DNA of 64,000 bases from Krasilnikovia cinnamomea (lineage in GTDB: Bacteria > Actinomycetota > Actinomycetes > Mycobacteriales > Micromonosporaceae). How positions within the stretch are numbered: the stretch's first letter is position 1; the number at the start of each line of letters is the position of its first letter. The notes under the pieces were generated by a model, which was not told the DNA's origin, did no database searches, and saw only the letters and a program-made list of their open reading frames with translations. The stretch lies in NCBI RefSeq assembly GCF_004217545.1, contig NZ_SHKY01000001.1, positions 7,254,001 through 7,318,000 of the forward strand, written 5' to 3'. Of the stretch, positions 35,193 to 44,335 are shown piece after piece. The position numbers were made by a program, and so were the translations under genes.

Positions 35193-36497
35193 TCAGGACA
35201 GGTCGTCGAGGTGGCGGCGCAGCTGGCGCAGGTAGGTGTGCAGCTCGAATTGGGTGAGGCTGCGCGGCGAGTCGATGAACTTGATCCCGCCGCTGACGTC
35301 GGGATGCTCGTCGGCCTTGCGCCGGGCCAGCTCGGCGGCGGCCGCGCTGCCGCGATCGCGGCCGGCGATGAACTTCGCGATCACCTTGGTCTGCAGATCC
35401 ACCGTCGGGAAGTGGCCGCCGGTGCCGTCGGTCAGCCCCGCGACGAACAGGTTGTCGTGCTGGCGGGAGAAGGCGTTCAGGTACAGGTCGGGACGGCCGT
35501 CGCGCCAGCTCAGATGCGCGCGGTCGAGGCCCGGCAGCTCCACCTGGAAGCCCGTGGCGTAGACGATCACGTCGACCGCGTCGACCTGGCCGTCAGTGAA
35601 CTCGACCTTGTCGCCGTGCAGCTCCTTGATCTCCGGGCGGACCTTCACCCGGCCGTGGCCCACGTAGTACGGCAGCAGCGAGTTCACGATCGGCGGGGAT
35701 TCCAGCAGCTTGTGGTCCGGCACGGGCAGGCCGTAGTCCTGCGGGCGGCCGACCGTGGCGCGCAGCACCAGCTTGTACACGCGCCGGACCAGCCCGATCG
35801 GCAGGCGCAGCGACTGGCTTGCGTCGCCGACCTGATCGGCGGGCTTGCCGAGGATGTACTTCGGGACGAAGTAGTAGCCGCGCCGCATGCTGATCGCCAC
35901 GGACTCGGCGGTCTGTGCGGCCTCCACCGCGATGTCGCAGCCGGAGTTGCCCGCGCCCACCACCAGCACCCGCTTGCCCGTGAAGTCCGCGGCGGTGTCG
36001 TAGTCACGCGAGTGCATCGTCTCGCCGTCGAAGCCGCCCTCGTACCGCGGGAACCGGGGTGACCAGTTGTGCCCGTTGGCGAGCACCACCCCGCGGTAGC
36101 GGCGGCTGGTGCCGTCGGAGGTCCGGACGATCCAGTGCTCGCCGTCCGGGGTCACCTCGGTGACCTCCTGACCGAAGCGGATGTGCGGCATCAGGTCGAA
36201 CTGCGCGGCGTACGCTCGCAGGTAGTCCAGAATCGCGTCGTGTCGCGGGTAGGTCGGCAGATCGTCGTCGAGCGGCAGGTCGGGGTACTCGGTCACCTTC
36301 TTCGAGGTGATCGTGTGGGTGTTGGCGTACACCGAGCTGCGCGGGTTGGCGCGGTCCCAGATGCCACCCACGCCGTCATGCGCTTCGAGCACCTCGCAGG
36401 CCACCCCTTCGGCCATGAGGTTCCTGGCGGCGGCCAGCCCGGACGGGCCGGCACCGATCACGGCGTAGCGGTCCCGCAGGTCAATGCTCGTACTCAT
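35193..36497 (-). CDS. Flavin-containing monooxygenase
   Basis: 434 residues, ATG 36497 with GGGAG upstream. The FAD motif AVIGAGPSGLAAARNL is at the N-terminus and the NADPH motif VLVVGAGNSGCDIAVE is near residue 180. Family loops GGIWDRANPRSSVYANTHTI (20 residues), HSRDY and VIVYATGF are present. These class B enzymes insert oxygen at nitrogen, sulfur or carbonyl carbon. It heads the seven-gene operon and is read from the GTATCAAT element. An N- or S-oxidised product would fit the AurF-like enzyme in the partner operon. Confidence 0.92.
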   Translation of the reverse strand: MSTSIDLRDRYAVIGAGPSGLAAARNLMAEGVACEVLEAHDGVGGIWDRANPRSSVYANTHTITSKKVTEYPDLPLDDDLPTYPRHDAILDYLRAYAAQFDLMPHIRFGQEVTEVTPDGEHWIVRTSDGTSRRYRGVVLANGHNWSPRFPRYEGGFDGETMHSRDYDTAADFTGKRVLVVGAGNSGCDIAVEAAQTAESVAISMRRGYYFVPKYILGKPADQVGDASQSLRLPIGLVRRVYKLVLRATVGRPQDYGLPVPDHKLLESPPIVNSLLPYYVGHGRVKVRPEIKELHGDKVEFTDGQVDAVDVIVYATGFQVELPGLDRAHLSWRDGRPDLYLNAFSRQHDNLFVAGLTDGTGGHFPTVDLQTKVIAKFIAGRDRGSAAAAELARRKADEHPDVSGGIKFIDSPRSLTQFELHTYLRQLRRHLDDLS

Positions 36498-36554
36498 TGG
36501 CTCCCGGCTCTCTCACTGGATTCGGCGCGTCCGACGGGGCGCGTCTGCAGGAGG

Positions 36555-36581
36555 AAGATGGCCGGGCCGCCCGATTGATAC
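36555..36581 (-). promoter_or_regulatory. GTATCAAT-N13-CATCTT element before the monooxygenase operon
   Basis: Same sequence and spacing as the element before the VWA gene, with CATCTT 58 bases from the start codon. The shared GAATCCAGTGAGA stretch lies at 36513-36523. It faces a GTATC on the other strand 15 bases away. Confidence 0.6.
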
Positions 36582-36596
36582 CGCCGCCGACCTGAC

Positions 36597-36623
36597 GTAT
36601 CACCGACCGCCGCCCGTGGCTCT
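36597..36623 (+). promoter_or_regulatory. GTATCACCG element before the MMPL gene
   Basis: GTATCACCG at 36597-36605 followed at about 17 bases by GGCTCT, 34 bases before the MMPL start. GTATCACCG recurs before the plus-strand operon at 43362. The -10 part is weak. Confidence 0.4.
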
Positions 36624-36656
36624 GCCAGTGCGGGCCACCGGCCGGAAGGAGACATC

Positions 36657-39038
36657 GTGACGCGGACCGCGACGAACACCGCACCTCGCAACCTTGGGCG
36701 GCGGGTACTACCCCGCCCGGGCTTCGCCGCCTGGGGCCGGATGATCGGCCGGCACCGCCGGCTCGTGCTGGGCCTGTGGCTGGTGGCGGTGCTGGCCGGG
36801 GTGCCCGCGCTGAGTCAGTTGTCCGACAACCTGACCGCGGGTGGATTCGAGGTCCCCGGTTCCGGCTCGGCGCGGGTGGCGGCGCTGGAGAAGCAGGCGC
36901 TGCCCCAGCGCTTCGACCGCACCAGCGTGCTCGTGGTGCACTCCGACAGGACCACGATCGACGACCCCGGGTACGCCGCGGCGCTGACCCGGGTCCGCGC
37001 GGCGCTGGCCGCCAGCCCCGGCGTAGCGGAGGTCTCCGATCCCCTGACCACCCGCCAGGTCTCCCCCGACCGGCGCACCGCCGTCGTGGAGGTGGGCATC
37101 AACGAGCCGCAGGACGCGGCATACGCCCACGCCCCCGAGCTGCAGGAGGCGGTGGACCGGGCGCTGCAGGGCACCCCGGCCGACGGCGCGATGACCGGCG
37201 ACGCCCCGTTCTACGCGGCGTTCCAGGAGACCGGCTCGGAGGACCTGGCCACCGCCGAACGCATCGTGCTGCCGCTGGTGCTGGCGATCCTGCTGCTGGC
37301 GCTGGGCAGCGCGGTGGCGGCCCTGCTGCCGCTGGCGCTGGCCGGGATCGCGGCCAGCGTGGGGCTGGCGCTCATCTCGGTGCTGGCCGCCAACACCACG
37401 GTGAACATCTTCACCCAGAACCTCGCCACGATGATCGCGGTCGGCGTCGGCGTCGACTACGCGCTGTTCGTGCTGCGGCCGTTCCGCCGGGCCCTGGCCC
37501 AGGGGCTGACGCCGCAGGAGGCGGTCGGGGAGGCGCTCGGGAACAGCGGGCACGGCGTGCTGGTGTCCGCGCTGACCGTCGTGGTGGCGCTGGCCGGTAC
37601 GCAGCTGGTCGACGTGCCCGCGTACCGGTCGATGGGGCTCGGGGCCATGATCGCGGTGGCGGTGGCCGCGGCCGCCGCGCTGACCCTGTTCCCCGCCATG
37701 CTGGCGATGCTCGGCACCCGGGTCAACGCGCTGCGGCTGCCCGGACGGCTCGGCCGCCGCACGTACGACGACGAGCCCCGGGCCGGCCGCCTCCGGGCCG
37801 TGGTCGGCCTGCCGGTGCGCCGCCCGTGGTGGGTGGTCGGCGCGACGGTCGCCCTGCTGGCGCTGCTGGCGCTGCCCGCGCTGCACCTGCGCCTGGGCAC
37901 CTCCGGCCCCGACATCCTCGCCGCCGACGCGGCCCCCCGGGTGGCCGCGCAGCGGCTGGCCGACGGCTTCGGCGCGGGCCGGGCCGGGCCGCTGCGGGTG
38001 CTGGTCGCCGCGCCGAGCGCCACCGGCGGCCGCGACGCCGCCCCCATCGCCCCCGACACCCGGGCCGGTGTGGAACGCGTCGCCCGGGCCCTGTCGGCCC
38101 GGCTGCACACCGACCCGGAGGTCGTGGACGTGGCGCCGCCGCAGATCGGCGCGGACGGCCGGGTCGCGGCGCTGACCGTGGCGACCAAACACGGACCCCA
38201 GTCGGCGCAGGTGATCGACCTGGTGCACCGGCTGCGGGCCACCTTGCCCGAGGTGGCGGGCGCCGGGACCACGGTGCTCGTGGGCGGCGAACCCGCCCAG
38301 AACGTCGACCTCAACGCGCAGGTCGGCGGCAGCGTGCCCAAGGTGATCGCGCTGGTGCTGGTGTTGTCGTTCGTGCTGCTGATGGTCGCGTTCCGCAGCC
38401 TGCCCATCGCCCTGAAGGCGGTGGTGACGAACCTGGCCTCGGTGCTGGCCGTGTACGGCGTCCTGGTGTGGGTCTTCCAGGACGGGCACGGCGCGTCCCT
38501 GCTGGGGGTGCAGGCTCCCGGCTACGTCGAGGTGTTCCTGCCGCTGTTCCTGTTCTGCATCCTGTTCGGCCTGTCCATGGACTACGAGGTCTTCCTGCTC
38601 ACCGCGGTCCGGCGGGCACACCTGGACGGCTACTCGACCAAGGACGCCGTGGTGCGGGCCGTGACCGGGACGGCGGGAGTGATCGGGCCCGCCGCCGCGA
38701 TCATGATCGTGGTGTTCGGCGGGTTCGCGTTCACCACGCTGATCCCGATCCAGGCCATCGGCTTCGGGCTGGCGGTCGCCGTGCTGCTCGACGTGAGCGT
38801 GGTACGGCTGCTACTCGTGCCAGCGACGCTGGTGCTGCTGGGCGAACGCAACTGGTGGCTGCCGAAGTGGCTGGCCGCGCTGCTGCCGCCGACCCCGGTC
38901 AAGGCCACCGTGCCGGACCAGGGCGTCCCCGGCGGCCCGCCAACGGCTGCCGGGCCGGAGGGACTCCGGCGGGTGGCCGCACCCACCGACCACACGAGGC
39001 CGGCGGTCACTACCGGAGCCACCTCGCCGGAGCCGTAG
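36657..39038 (+). CDS. MMPL-family RND transporter
   Basis: 793 residues, GTG 36657 with AAGGAG nine bases upstream. It has two repeats, each with one helix, an extracytoplasmic domain and five or six helices. The paired motifs GVGVDYALFVLR and FGLSMDYEVFLL are the proton-relay signatures of MMPL exporters. These move lipids, lipopeptides or drugs out of the cell. Its position opposite the acyl-ligase operon suggests export of the cluster product or self-protection. The C-terminus is a short Pro-rich tail. Confidence 0.92.
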   Translation: MTRTATNTAPRNLGRRVLPRPGFAAWGRMIGRHRRLVLGLWLVAVLAGVPALSQLSDNLTAGGFEVPGSGSARVAALEKQALPQRFDRTSVLVVHSDRTTIDDPGYAAALTRVRAALAASPGVAEVSDPLTTRQVSPDRRTAVVEVGINEPQDAAYAHAPELQEAVDRALQGTPADGAMTGDAPFYAAFQETGSEDLATAERIVLPLVLAILLLALGSAVAALLPLALAGIAASVGLALISVLAANTTVNIFTQNLATMIAVGVGVDYALFVLRPFRRALAQGLTPQEAVGEALGNSGHGVLVSALTVVVALAGTQLVDVPAYRSMGLGAMIAVAVAAAAALTLFPAMLAMLGTRVNALRLPGRLGRRTYDDEPRAGRLRAVVGLPVRRPWWVVGATVALLALLALPALHLRLGTSGPDILAADAAPRVAAQRLADGFGAGRAGPLRVLVAAPSATGGRDAAPIAPDTRAGVERVARALSARLHTDPEVVDVAPPQIGADGRVAALTVATKHGPQSAQVIDLVHRLRATLPEVAGAGTTVLVGGEPAQNVDLNAQVGGSVPKVIALVLVLSFVLLMVAFRSLPIALKAVVTNLASVLAVYGVLVWVFQDGHGASLLGVQAPGYVEVFLPLFLFCILFGLSMDYEVFLLTAVRRAHLDGYSTKDAVVRAVTGTAGVIGPAAAIMIVVFGGFAFTTLIPIQAIGFGLAVAVLLDVSVVRLLLVPATLVLLGERNWWLPKWLAALLPPTPVKATVPDQGVPGGPPTAAGPEGLRRVAAPTDHTRPAVTTGATSPEP

Positions 39039-39070
39039 GCCCGCGGTCGCCTGTGGACGGTCGGCCCGCC

Positions 39071-40795
39071 TCACCCGGCCGTCGGCTCCCGCGTGTCCCG
39101 CGGCCCCGGCCAGAGGTCGTCGGTGGCGACCGGAGCGGGCAGCCAGGAGACCGGCGTACCGGGACCCTCGCCGTCCGCCCGGGTCACGGGCTGGGAGCCC
39201 TCGCCGCCGTCCTGCTCGGCGTCGCCGGAGACGGTGCTGTTGCCGGCGTCGAAGGCCTCCGGCGGGATCGACGTGTCGGTTGCCCGGCTGGGGTGGGTAG
39301 TTCCGAGCGGGCCCTGGGCCATCGCGGAGATCAGGTTGATCGTGGTGACGGTGAACACCGAGCGGGTCCGTGCGGCCGTGGTGCCGCCGTACCTGCAGGT
39401 CGTGCCGTACAGGTGGCAGACCCAGCCGAGGCTTCCGGCCGCGAAGACGCCGGCGCCGGAACCGGACGTGTAGTAGGTGACGTGAGCGTGGTAGGTGCTG
39501 TTGGCGTTGCCGTGGCAGCCCTGGATCGCCGCGCCGGCGAGGATCTGCACCGAGGCGTCCGGCGGCAGCGCGTCCGGGTCGACCCGGTCGAACTCGCGCC
39601 GCACGCCCTTCGGCAGGACGGTTCCCGGCGGCGTGTCCGCCGGGAACGGCCAGTCGGGGGCGGTGACCACCAGGTCGCCGTCGTGGCCGGGGCAGCCCTG
39701 GTAGGACTGGCCGAACAGCGTGCTCTCCGGCGGCATGCCCGGCAGGTGACGGAACCGGATCGTCGCGGCGGCCGGATTGGTGGCGGCCTTCGGGTCGCGG
39801 CCCGCCTCGCGGTAGATCGCGAAGGCGCGGTTCGCGCCGAAGCTGGAGCGCATCATCCGGATGCTCCAGTACGCGGTGTTGGCGCCGAACAGAGCGAGGT
39901 TCACCCCGGCGTCGCGGGCCGCGTCGAAGCCGGCGCGCATCCGCCGGGTCCAGTACTCCGCGTGCGCGCCGAGCAGGATCCCGCGATGCCGCCGCAGCAG
40001 CTCCGGGCGGACATCGATGTCCACGTCGGTCACGTACGCGACGTCCAGCCCGCGCTGCTCGGCGAGCCGGACCAGCGGGTACTCGTCGGTGAGGTAGCCG
40101 GCCATGCCGTGGTTGCCGGCGTACGGCCGGTCGAGCGACGCGACCAGGGACCGGCTGGCGTTCCCGGTCGCACCCCGGTAGGAGCTGGCGCCGCCCCAGT
40201 CGTTGTAGGCGGCCCAGGTCAGCGGCTCGGACATCAGTACCAGAGGGCTCCGCGAGAGCGGGTCGTGGACGGTCAGCGGAACGAACGCCTGCCCACCCCG
40301 GCTGTCGGTGATCTTCAGCAGGTACGAGCCGGGAGTGAACCGGCCGTCGATGTGGATCGAGGTGGTCACGCGCCAGGGCGCTCGCGGGGTACGGGTCGCC
40401 CGGTCGATCACCGCGGCCGGCTGGAGCTTCGTCCGGAACGCCCGGGACGTGTAGACGGCCCGCCCGCCCGCGCCGCCGTAGTAGCCCATCCGCCAGGCGG
40501 TCACGGTGGCCCTCGGCGCCCGGGTGGACACCATCAGGTGCACGCTGTTACCGCACCGCACCGAAGTCACGTCCGCGAACGCCTGCAGCCTCGTCTTCAC
40601 CCGCGCGGTGTAGCGCCAGCCGGTGGAGCCGGCACGGCGGTTCTCGGCCTTGACGTACCCGGTTGCGGTGGGTCGTGCCTTGCACGGCACCGGTGCCGCC
40701 GCGGCGGCGGACGCGGTGATGGTCGCGACGAAACCGGACATGGCGACCAGGGACGACACGGCGACCGCGAAGGCCACCCGGGCAAGGACACGCAC
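39071..40795 (-). CDS. Secreted protein related to the N,N-dimethylformamidase large subunit
   Basis: 574 residues, GTG 40795. A signal peptide (about residues 1-34) is followed by a Cys-containing beta domain and a large domain with VLMSEPLTWAAYNDWGGASS, DRPYAGNHGMAGYLTDEYPL, GILLGAHAEYWTRRMRAGFD and ALFGANTAYWSIRM (each 20 residues or fewer). These match the amidase-like large-subunit family, which has a glutaminase-like fold. An extracellular amide hydrolase is possible; the substrate is unknown. The Asp/Glu-rich tail is probably disordered. It may not belong to the cluster, having no GTATC element upstream. Confidence 0.8.
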   Translation of the reverse strand: MRVLARVAFAVAVSSLVAMSGFVATITASAAAAAPVPCKARPTATGYVKAENRRAGSTGWRYTARVKTRLQAFADVTSVRCGNSVHLMVSTRAPRATVTAWRMGYYGGAGGRAVYTSRAFRTKLQPAAVIDRATRTPRAPWRVTTSIHIDGRFTPGSYLLKITDSRGGQAFVPLTVHDPLSRSPLVLMSEPLTWAAYNDWGGASSYRGATGNASRSLVASLDRPYAGNHGMAGYLTDEYPLVRLAEQRGLDVAYVTDVDIDVRPELLRRHRGILLGAHAEYWTRRMRAGFDAARDAGVNLALFGANTAYWSIRMMRSSFGANRAFAIYREAGRDPKAATNPAAATIRFRHLPGMPPESTLFGQSYQGCPGHDGDLVVTAPDWPFPADTPPGTVLPKGVRREFDRVDPDALPPDASVQILAGAAIQGCHGNANSTYHAHVTYYTSGSGAGVFAAGSLGWVCHLYGTTCRYGGTTAARTRSVFTVTTINLISAMAQGPLGTTHPSRATDTSIPPEAFDAGNSTVSGDAEQDGGEGSQPVTRADGEGPGTPVSWLPAPVATDDLWPGPRDTREPTAG

Positions 40796-40835
40796 TTCTC
40801 AATCCCTCACGAACGACCAGGCGGAGTTCGGGTCC

Positions 40836-40861
40836 TGCCACGATGAAATGCATCGGTGGCA
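40836..40861 (-). terminator. Imperfect hairpin after the MFS gene
   Basis: Arms 40836-40845 and 40851-40861 pair over ten positions with one bulge and a 5-base loop. It lies between the MFS stop and the amidase-like gene on the same strand. Confidence 0.5.
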
Positions 40862-40896
40862 CGATCCGGTCCGAGACCGGTGCCGTTCGGGTGCCC

Positions 40897-42345
40897 TCAG
40901 ACCGCCCCGCCGACCACCTCCACGGGAACCGGCCGGGGCGCCGCGGCCTGCGGCACCGGCGGCGCGGCGGCAGGCGCGGCGGGGCCGGGCAGCCACCAGG
41001 CGGCCACCGCGCCCGCCGCCAGCACCAGGGCCCCCACCGCCAGCGCGGGCACCAGGCCGGAGACATAGGCGCCGGACGCCGTGCCACCGCCGTTGGCGGT
41101 GAACACCCAGGCCAGTACGGCGATCCCGAACGCCCCGCCCGCCTCCCGCAGCGCGTTCATGGCGCCGGAAGCGGCACCGGCCTCGTGCGGCCGCACCGCA
41201 CCCAGTGCCGCGCTCGCCGCGGGCGGGTAGACCAGCGCCATCCCCGCGCCGCCCAGTACGGCCGGCACGAGCAGGGCGGCGAACGACAACTGCGGGGTCA
41301 GCACCCACGCGAGCCAGCCCAGCGCGAGCGCCTGCAGGACGAGCCCGCCGCCGATCAGCCGCCGCGCCCCCCACCTCTCGCTGACCATCCCGGCCAACGG
41401 CGACACCACCAGCGGCATCACCGTCCACGGCAGGATCCGCAGGCCCGCCGCCAGCGGCTCGTGTCCCTGCACGGTCTGCAGGAACGGGGCCAGCAGGAAG
41501 ATGGCGCCGAACATGCCGAAGTACATCGCCACCCCCGCGAGGTTCACCGCGGTGAACACCGGGTTGGCGAAGAACCGCAGCGGCAGCATCGGCTCGGGCG
41601 CCCGCCGCTCCCACGCCACGAACCCGGCCAGCAGCACCGCCCCGGCGGCCAGCGGGCCGGTCACCCGCCCGGAGGTCCAGCCGTGCTCCGGTACGGCGAC
41701 CAGCGCCACCATGATCCCGGCCAGGCCGCCGGTGACCAGGGCGGCGCCCGGCAGGTCGAGCCGCCGCGCCGGTCCCGCGCCACGGGCCAGCACGAACGGC
41801 GCCGCCAGGCATCCGACGATGCCCACCGGCACGTTCACGGCGAAGATGTACGGCCACGAGGCGGCCTGGGTGATCGCCCCGCCGACCACCGGGCCCAACG
41901 CCACCCCCAGCCCGCTGACGCCGGAGAAGACCCCGAACGCGAGGCCCCGCTGCCGCCCGGGGAACGCCCCGGCCAGCAGCGTCAGACTGATCGGCAGCAC
42001 CACGGCCCCGCCGGCGCCCTGCACGGCGCGCGCCGCGATCAGCACCTCGGCGCTGGACGCGGCCGCGGCCACCGCCGACGCCGCGGTGAAGACGGCAAGC
42101 CCGGCGACGAACATCCGCCGGTGCCCGAACCGGTCCCCGAGCGCCGCGCCGAGCAGCAGCAGGACCGCGAACGACACCGTGTACGCGTTGACCACCCACT
42201 CCAACTGCGGCAGGGACGCGGACAGGCCGGTCCGGATGCTGGGCAGCGCGGTGGTCACGACGAGGTTGTCCAGGGTGACCATGAACAGCGCGAGCGAGAC
42301 CAGCGCGAGAACCCACCACCGGCGGTGCGGGGCGGCGCCGCTCAC
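40897..42345 (-). CDS. MFS drug exporter, 14-helix type
   Basis: 482 residues from GTG 42345, whose GTGA overlaps the stop of the BtaA-like gene. The DHA2-type landmarks are TLDNLVVTTALPSI in helix 1, GDRFGHRRM in loop 2-3 and GVSGLGVALGPVVGGAI (motif C) in helix 5. Fourteen helices can be counted. The end is Pro/Ala-rich. It is translationally coupled to a biosynthetic enzyme, so it probably exports the product or an intermediate. Confidence 0.9.
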   Translation of the reverse strand: MSGAAPHRRWWVLALVSLALFMVTLDNLVVTTALPSIRTGLSASLPQLEWVVNAYTVSFAVLLLLGAALGDRFGHRRMFVAGLAVFTAASAVAAAASSAEVLIAARAVQGAGGAVVLPISLTLLAGAFPGRQRGLAFGVFSGVSGLGVALGPVVGGAITQAASWPYIFAVNVPVGIVGCLAAPFVLARGAGPARRLDLPGAALVTGGLAGIMVALVAVPEHGWTSGRVTGPLAAGAVLLAGFVAWERRAPEPMLPLRFFANPVFTAVNLAGVAMYFGMFGAIFLLAPFLQTVQGHEPLAAGLRILPWTVMPLVVSPLAGMVSERWGARRLIGGGLVLQALALGWLAWVLTPQLSFAALLVPAVLGGAGMALVYPPAASAALGAVRPHEAGAASGAMNALREAGGAFGIAVLAWVFTANGGGTASGAYVSGLVPALAVGALVLAAGAVAAWWLPGPAAPAAAPPVPQAAAPRPVPVEVVGGAV

Positions 42346-43277
42346 GCGGCCGTACCGATCCGCTCGACCCGCAGGCTGCCCCACAGCATGGCGCGGTCGC
42401 GCGCGGCCCACTTCTGCTCGGCCGGGCGGCCGTCGCCGGGGCCGAAGCTGCGCCACACCGCGACCGCGCCGGGAGTGCCCGCCCGGTGCACGGCGGCGCG
42501 CAGCCGCGCGGCGTACGCGGGACCGACCGCGTCGAGGACGTTGGACAGGCTGAACCCGGTGAAGCTGCCCGCCGGGACGGACTCCAGGTAGGCGGCGACG
42601 TCCGCGTAGACCAGTTCCAGACGGTCGGCGTCGACCGCCGGTGCGGGCGGCGGCGCCTCGCCCAGCAGCAGACCCCGTACGTAAGGGTTGGTGCGGTTGG
42701 GGTGTCGGCCCAGGCCGCGCTCCAGGCGCTGCCGCACGACCAGGTCGAAGCGGCGCGCCGGGCCGGACGCGGCCCGGGTGAAGGCGCCGAAGCCGCCGGC
42801 GCGGACCCCGGCGGGGCCCAGCGCCGCGCCGAGCACCAGCCGGAACCGGCGGTTGTCGAAACGCATCCGCCAGTGGGCCAGCTGTTCGGCGGGGTCCGCC
42901 AGCTCGCAGAATGCCGCCAGATCGGTACGCCGCCAGCCCACGCCCGCCAGCACGCGCCGGGCGTGGTGCAGCAGCCGCTCCGTCGAGCCCGGCCGGGCGG
43001 GCGCGCCGCGCATCCGCTCCCGCACGTACCCGATCTGGGCGGGGTTGGCGTCGACCGCCGTCACCTGCCGTCCGTCGGCCGCCAGGGCGAGGGCGGTGTC
43101 GCCCGCGGAGGCGACGCACAGGATGCGCCCGTGGCGTGGGAGCACGGTGCGCTCCACGTCGCTGTCCTCGTACATCCGGCCGAAGATCAGCTTGTGTCCC
43201 CCGGCCCGTTGGTCCGGCTGCCAGCCGGGCGCCTGCGCCGGGTGGCCGAGTGCCGGGACGGCGTCGAGCTGCGTCAT
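42342..43277 (-). CDS. BtaA-like (DUF3419) 3-amino-3-carboxypropyl transferase
   Basis: 311 residues, ATG 43277 with GGAGGAG upstream. It has the BtaA/DUF3419 signatures: IFGRMYEDSDVE (31-42), the SAM loop ILCVASAGDTALAL (52-65) and AVDANPAQIGYV (74-85), and FTGFSLSNVLDAVGP. Known members use S-adenosylmethionine as a donor of a 3-amino-3-carboxypropyl group, as in betaine lipid synthesis. No BtaB-like N-methyltransferase is near. Length is shorter than lipid-forming BtaA, so the acceptor may be a small molecule or a carrier-bound intermediate. Confidence 0.85.
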   Translation of the reverse strand: MTQLDAVPALGHPAQAPGWQPDQRAGGHKLIFGRMYEDSDVERTVLPRHGRILCVASAGDTALALAADGRQVTAVDANPAQIGYVRERMRGAPARPGSTERLLHHARRVLAGVGWRRTDLAAFCELADPAEQLAHWRMRFDNRRFRLVLGAALGPAGVRAGGFGAFTRAASGPARRFDLVVRQRLERGLGRHPNRTNPYVRGLLLGEAPPPAPAVDADRLELVYADVAAYLESVPAGSFTGFSLSNVLDAVGPAYAARLRAAVHRAGTPGAVAVWRSFGPGDGRPAEQKWAARDRAMLWGSLRVERIGTAA

Positions 43278-43319
43278 GTCTCCTCCGTTGCTTGCTGCCA
43301 GCGGGTACGTCTGGCGAAA

Positions 43320-43347
43320 CAGATGCGTTCGGGGGGCCCGTGGATAC
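43320..43347 (-). promoter_or_regulatory. GTATCC...CATCTG element before the BtaA-like gene
   Basis: Minus strand GTATCC-N16-CATCTG, 43 bases before the start. It resembles the 29.7 and 36.5 kb elements with one base more spacing. It faces the GTATC of the plus-strand operon across 14 bases. Confidence 0.45.
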
Positions 43348-43361
43348 GTCGCGTTGTGGCC

Positions 43362-43390
43362 GTATCACCGGCGGGTCGGCACGCTCCTCT
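43362..43390 (+). promoter_or_regulatory. GTATCACCG element before the plus-strand operon
   Basis: GTATCACCG at 43362-43370 with GCTCCT about 16 bases on, 57 bases before the start at 43445. The same nine bases precede the MMPL gene. Confidence 0.4.
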
Positions 43391-43444
43391 ACCCCGACGG
43401 CCCCACGGCCGGCGGCCACGACGACCCGACCGGGAGATCCGCAG

Positions 43445-44335
43445 ATGACCCACCCCATTGCCGCGCCACCGCGCCCGGCGGACGCCCGACTGGGCGAGCT
43501 CGTGCAGCACCTGTGCGCCGAGTCGGCGCGCGAACACCAGCCGTCCCCCGGGCCCTGGCCCGCGGCGGCCACGCTGGACCGGCACCAGTGGTTCACCAGC
43601 CCCGAACTGGTCTCGCTGTACGCCACCGCGCGCTGGCCCGAGCTGAGCGACGCGCAGCGGCGGGCGTTGAGCTTCTGGGAGGCGGTGAACTTCTACAGCC
43701 AGAACATCCACGGCGAGCGGCTGCTCATCGACGGGCTCCGCGCCCGCCTGGACTCCCCCGCCACGGCGTTCATGGCGCCCTACCTGGCCCGGATGATCGA
43801 GGAGGAGGAGCGGCACAGCGCGTACTTCACGCGGTTCTGCGAGTCGTACGCGGGCCGGATCTACCCGGAACGGATGCTCACCCTGGCGCAGGATCCGCCG
43901 CAGGCCGCGGACTTCCTGTTCTTCGCCCGGGTCATGATCTTCGAGGACATCGTGGACTGCCTCAACATCCGGATGGCCGCCGACGACCGGCTCGTGGCGG
44001 TCGCCCGCTGGATCAACCACGACCACCACCGCGAGGAACGCCGTCACCTGGCGTTCGGCCGGCGGGTCGTGTTGCGCCTGTTCGCCGACGGCCTGCGGGA
44101 GTGGCCGCAGCCGCTGCTCGACGAGATCCGGGCGGCACTGGCCGGATACGTGCACGCGGTGTGGCGGACCTTCTACAACCCGCAGGCGTACGCCGACGCC
44201 GGGCTGGACGAGCCGTGGCGCCTGGCCGCCGAGGCGTTCGCCGACCCGGCCGCCGAGGCGCACCGGGCCGCGATCAGCCGCCGGTGCCTGCGCTTCCTGC
44301 ACAAGCACGGCGTCCTGGTGGGGGGCGCCCGATGA
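43445..44335 (+). CDS. AurF-like diiron oxygenase
   Basis: 296 residues, ATG 43445, GGGAG upstream. Candidate iron ligands lie in the AurF pattern: Glu91 (NIHGERLL), Glu121 with His124 (IEEEERHSAYF), Glu167 (IFEDIVDC), His195 region, and Glu198 with His201 (REERRHLAF). Enzymes of this group oxidise amines to hydroxylamine, nitroso or nitro groups, or act on carrier-bound amino acyl groups. The next genes encode a carrier protein and its amino acid ligase, so an aminoacyl-carrier substrate is plausible. It heads the eight-gene operon. Confidence 0.85.
   Translation: MTHPIAAPPRPADARLGELVQHLCAESAREHQPSPGPWPAAATLDRHQWFTSPELVSLYATARWPELSDAQRRALSFWEAVNFYSQNIHGERLLIDGLRARLDSPATAFMAPYLARMIEEEERHSAYFTRFCESYAGRIYPERMLTLAQDPPQAADFLFFARVMIFEDIVDCLNIRMAADDRLVAVARWINHDHHREERRHLAFGRRVVLRLFADGLREWPQPLLDEIRAALAGYVHAVWRTFYNPQAYADAGLDEPWRLAAEAFADPAAEAHRAAISRRCLRFLHKHGVLVGGAR

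Noticed and set aside
39071..40795. Secreted amidase-like gene as a firm member of the biosynthetic cluster
   Set aside because: It has no GTATC element and is separated from the MFS gene by a hairpin, so membership is not supported beyond location.
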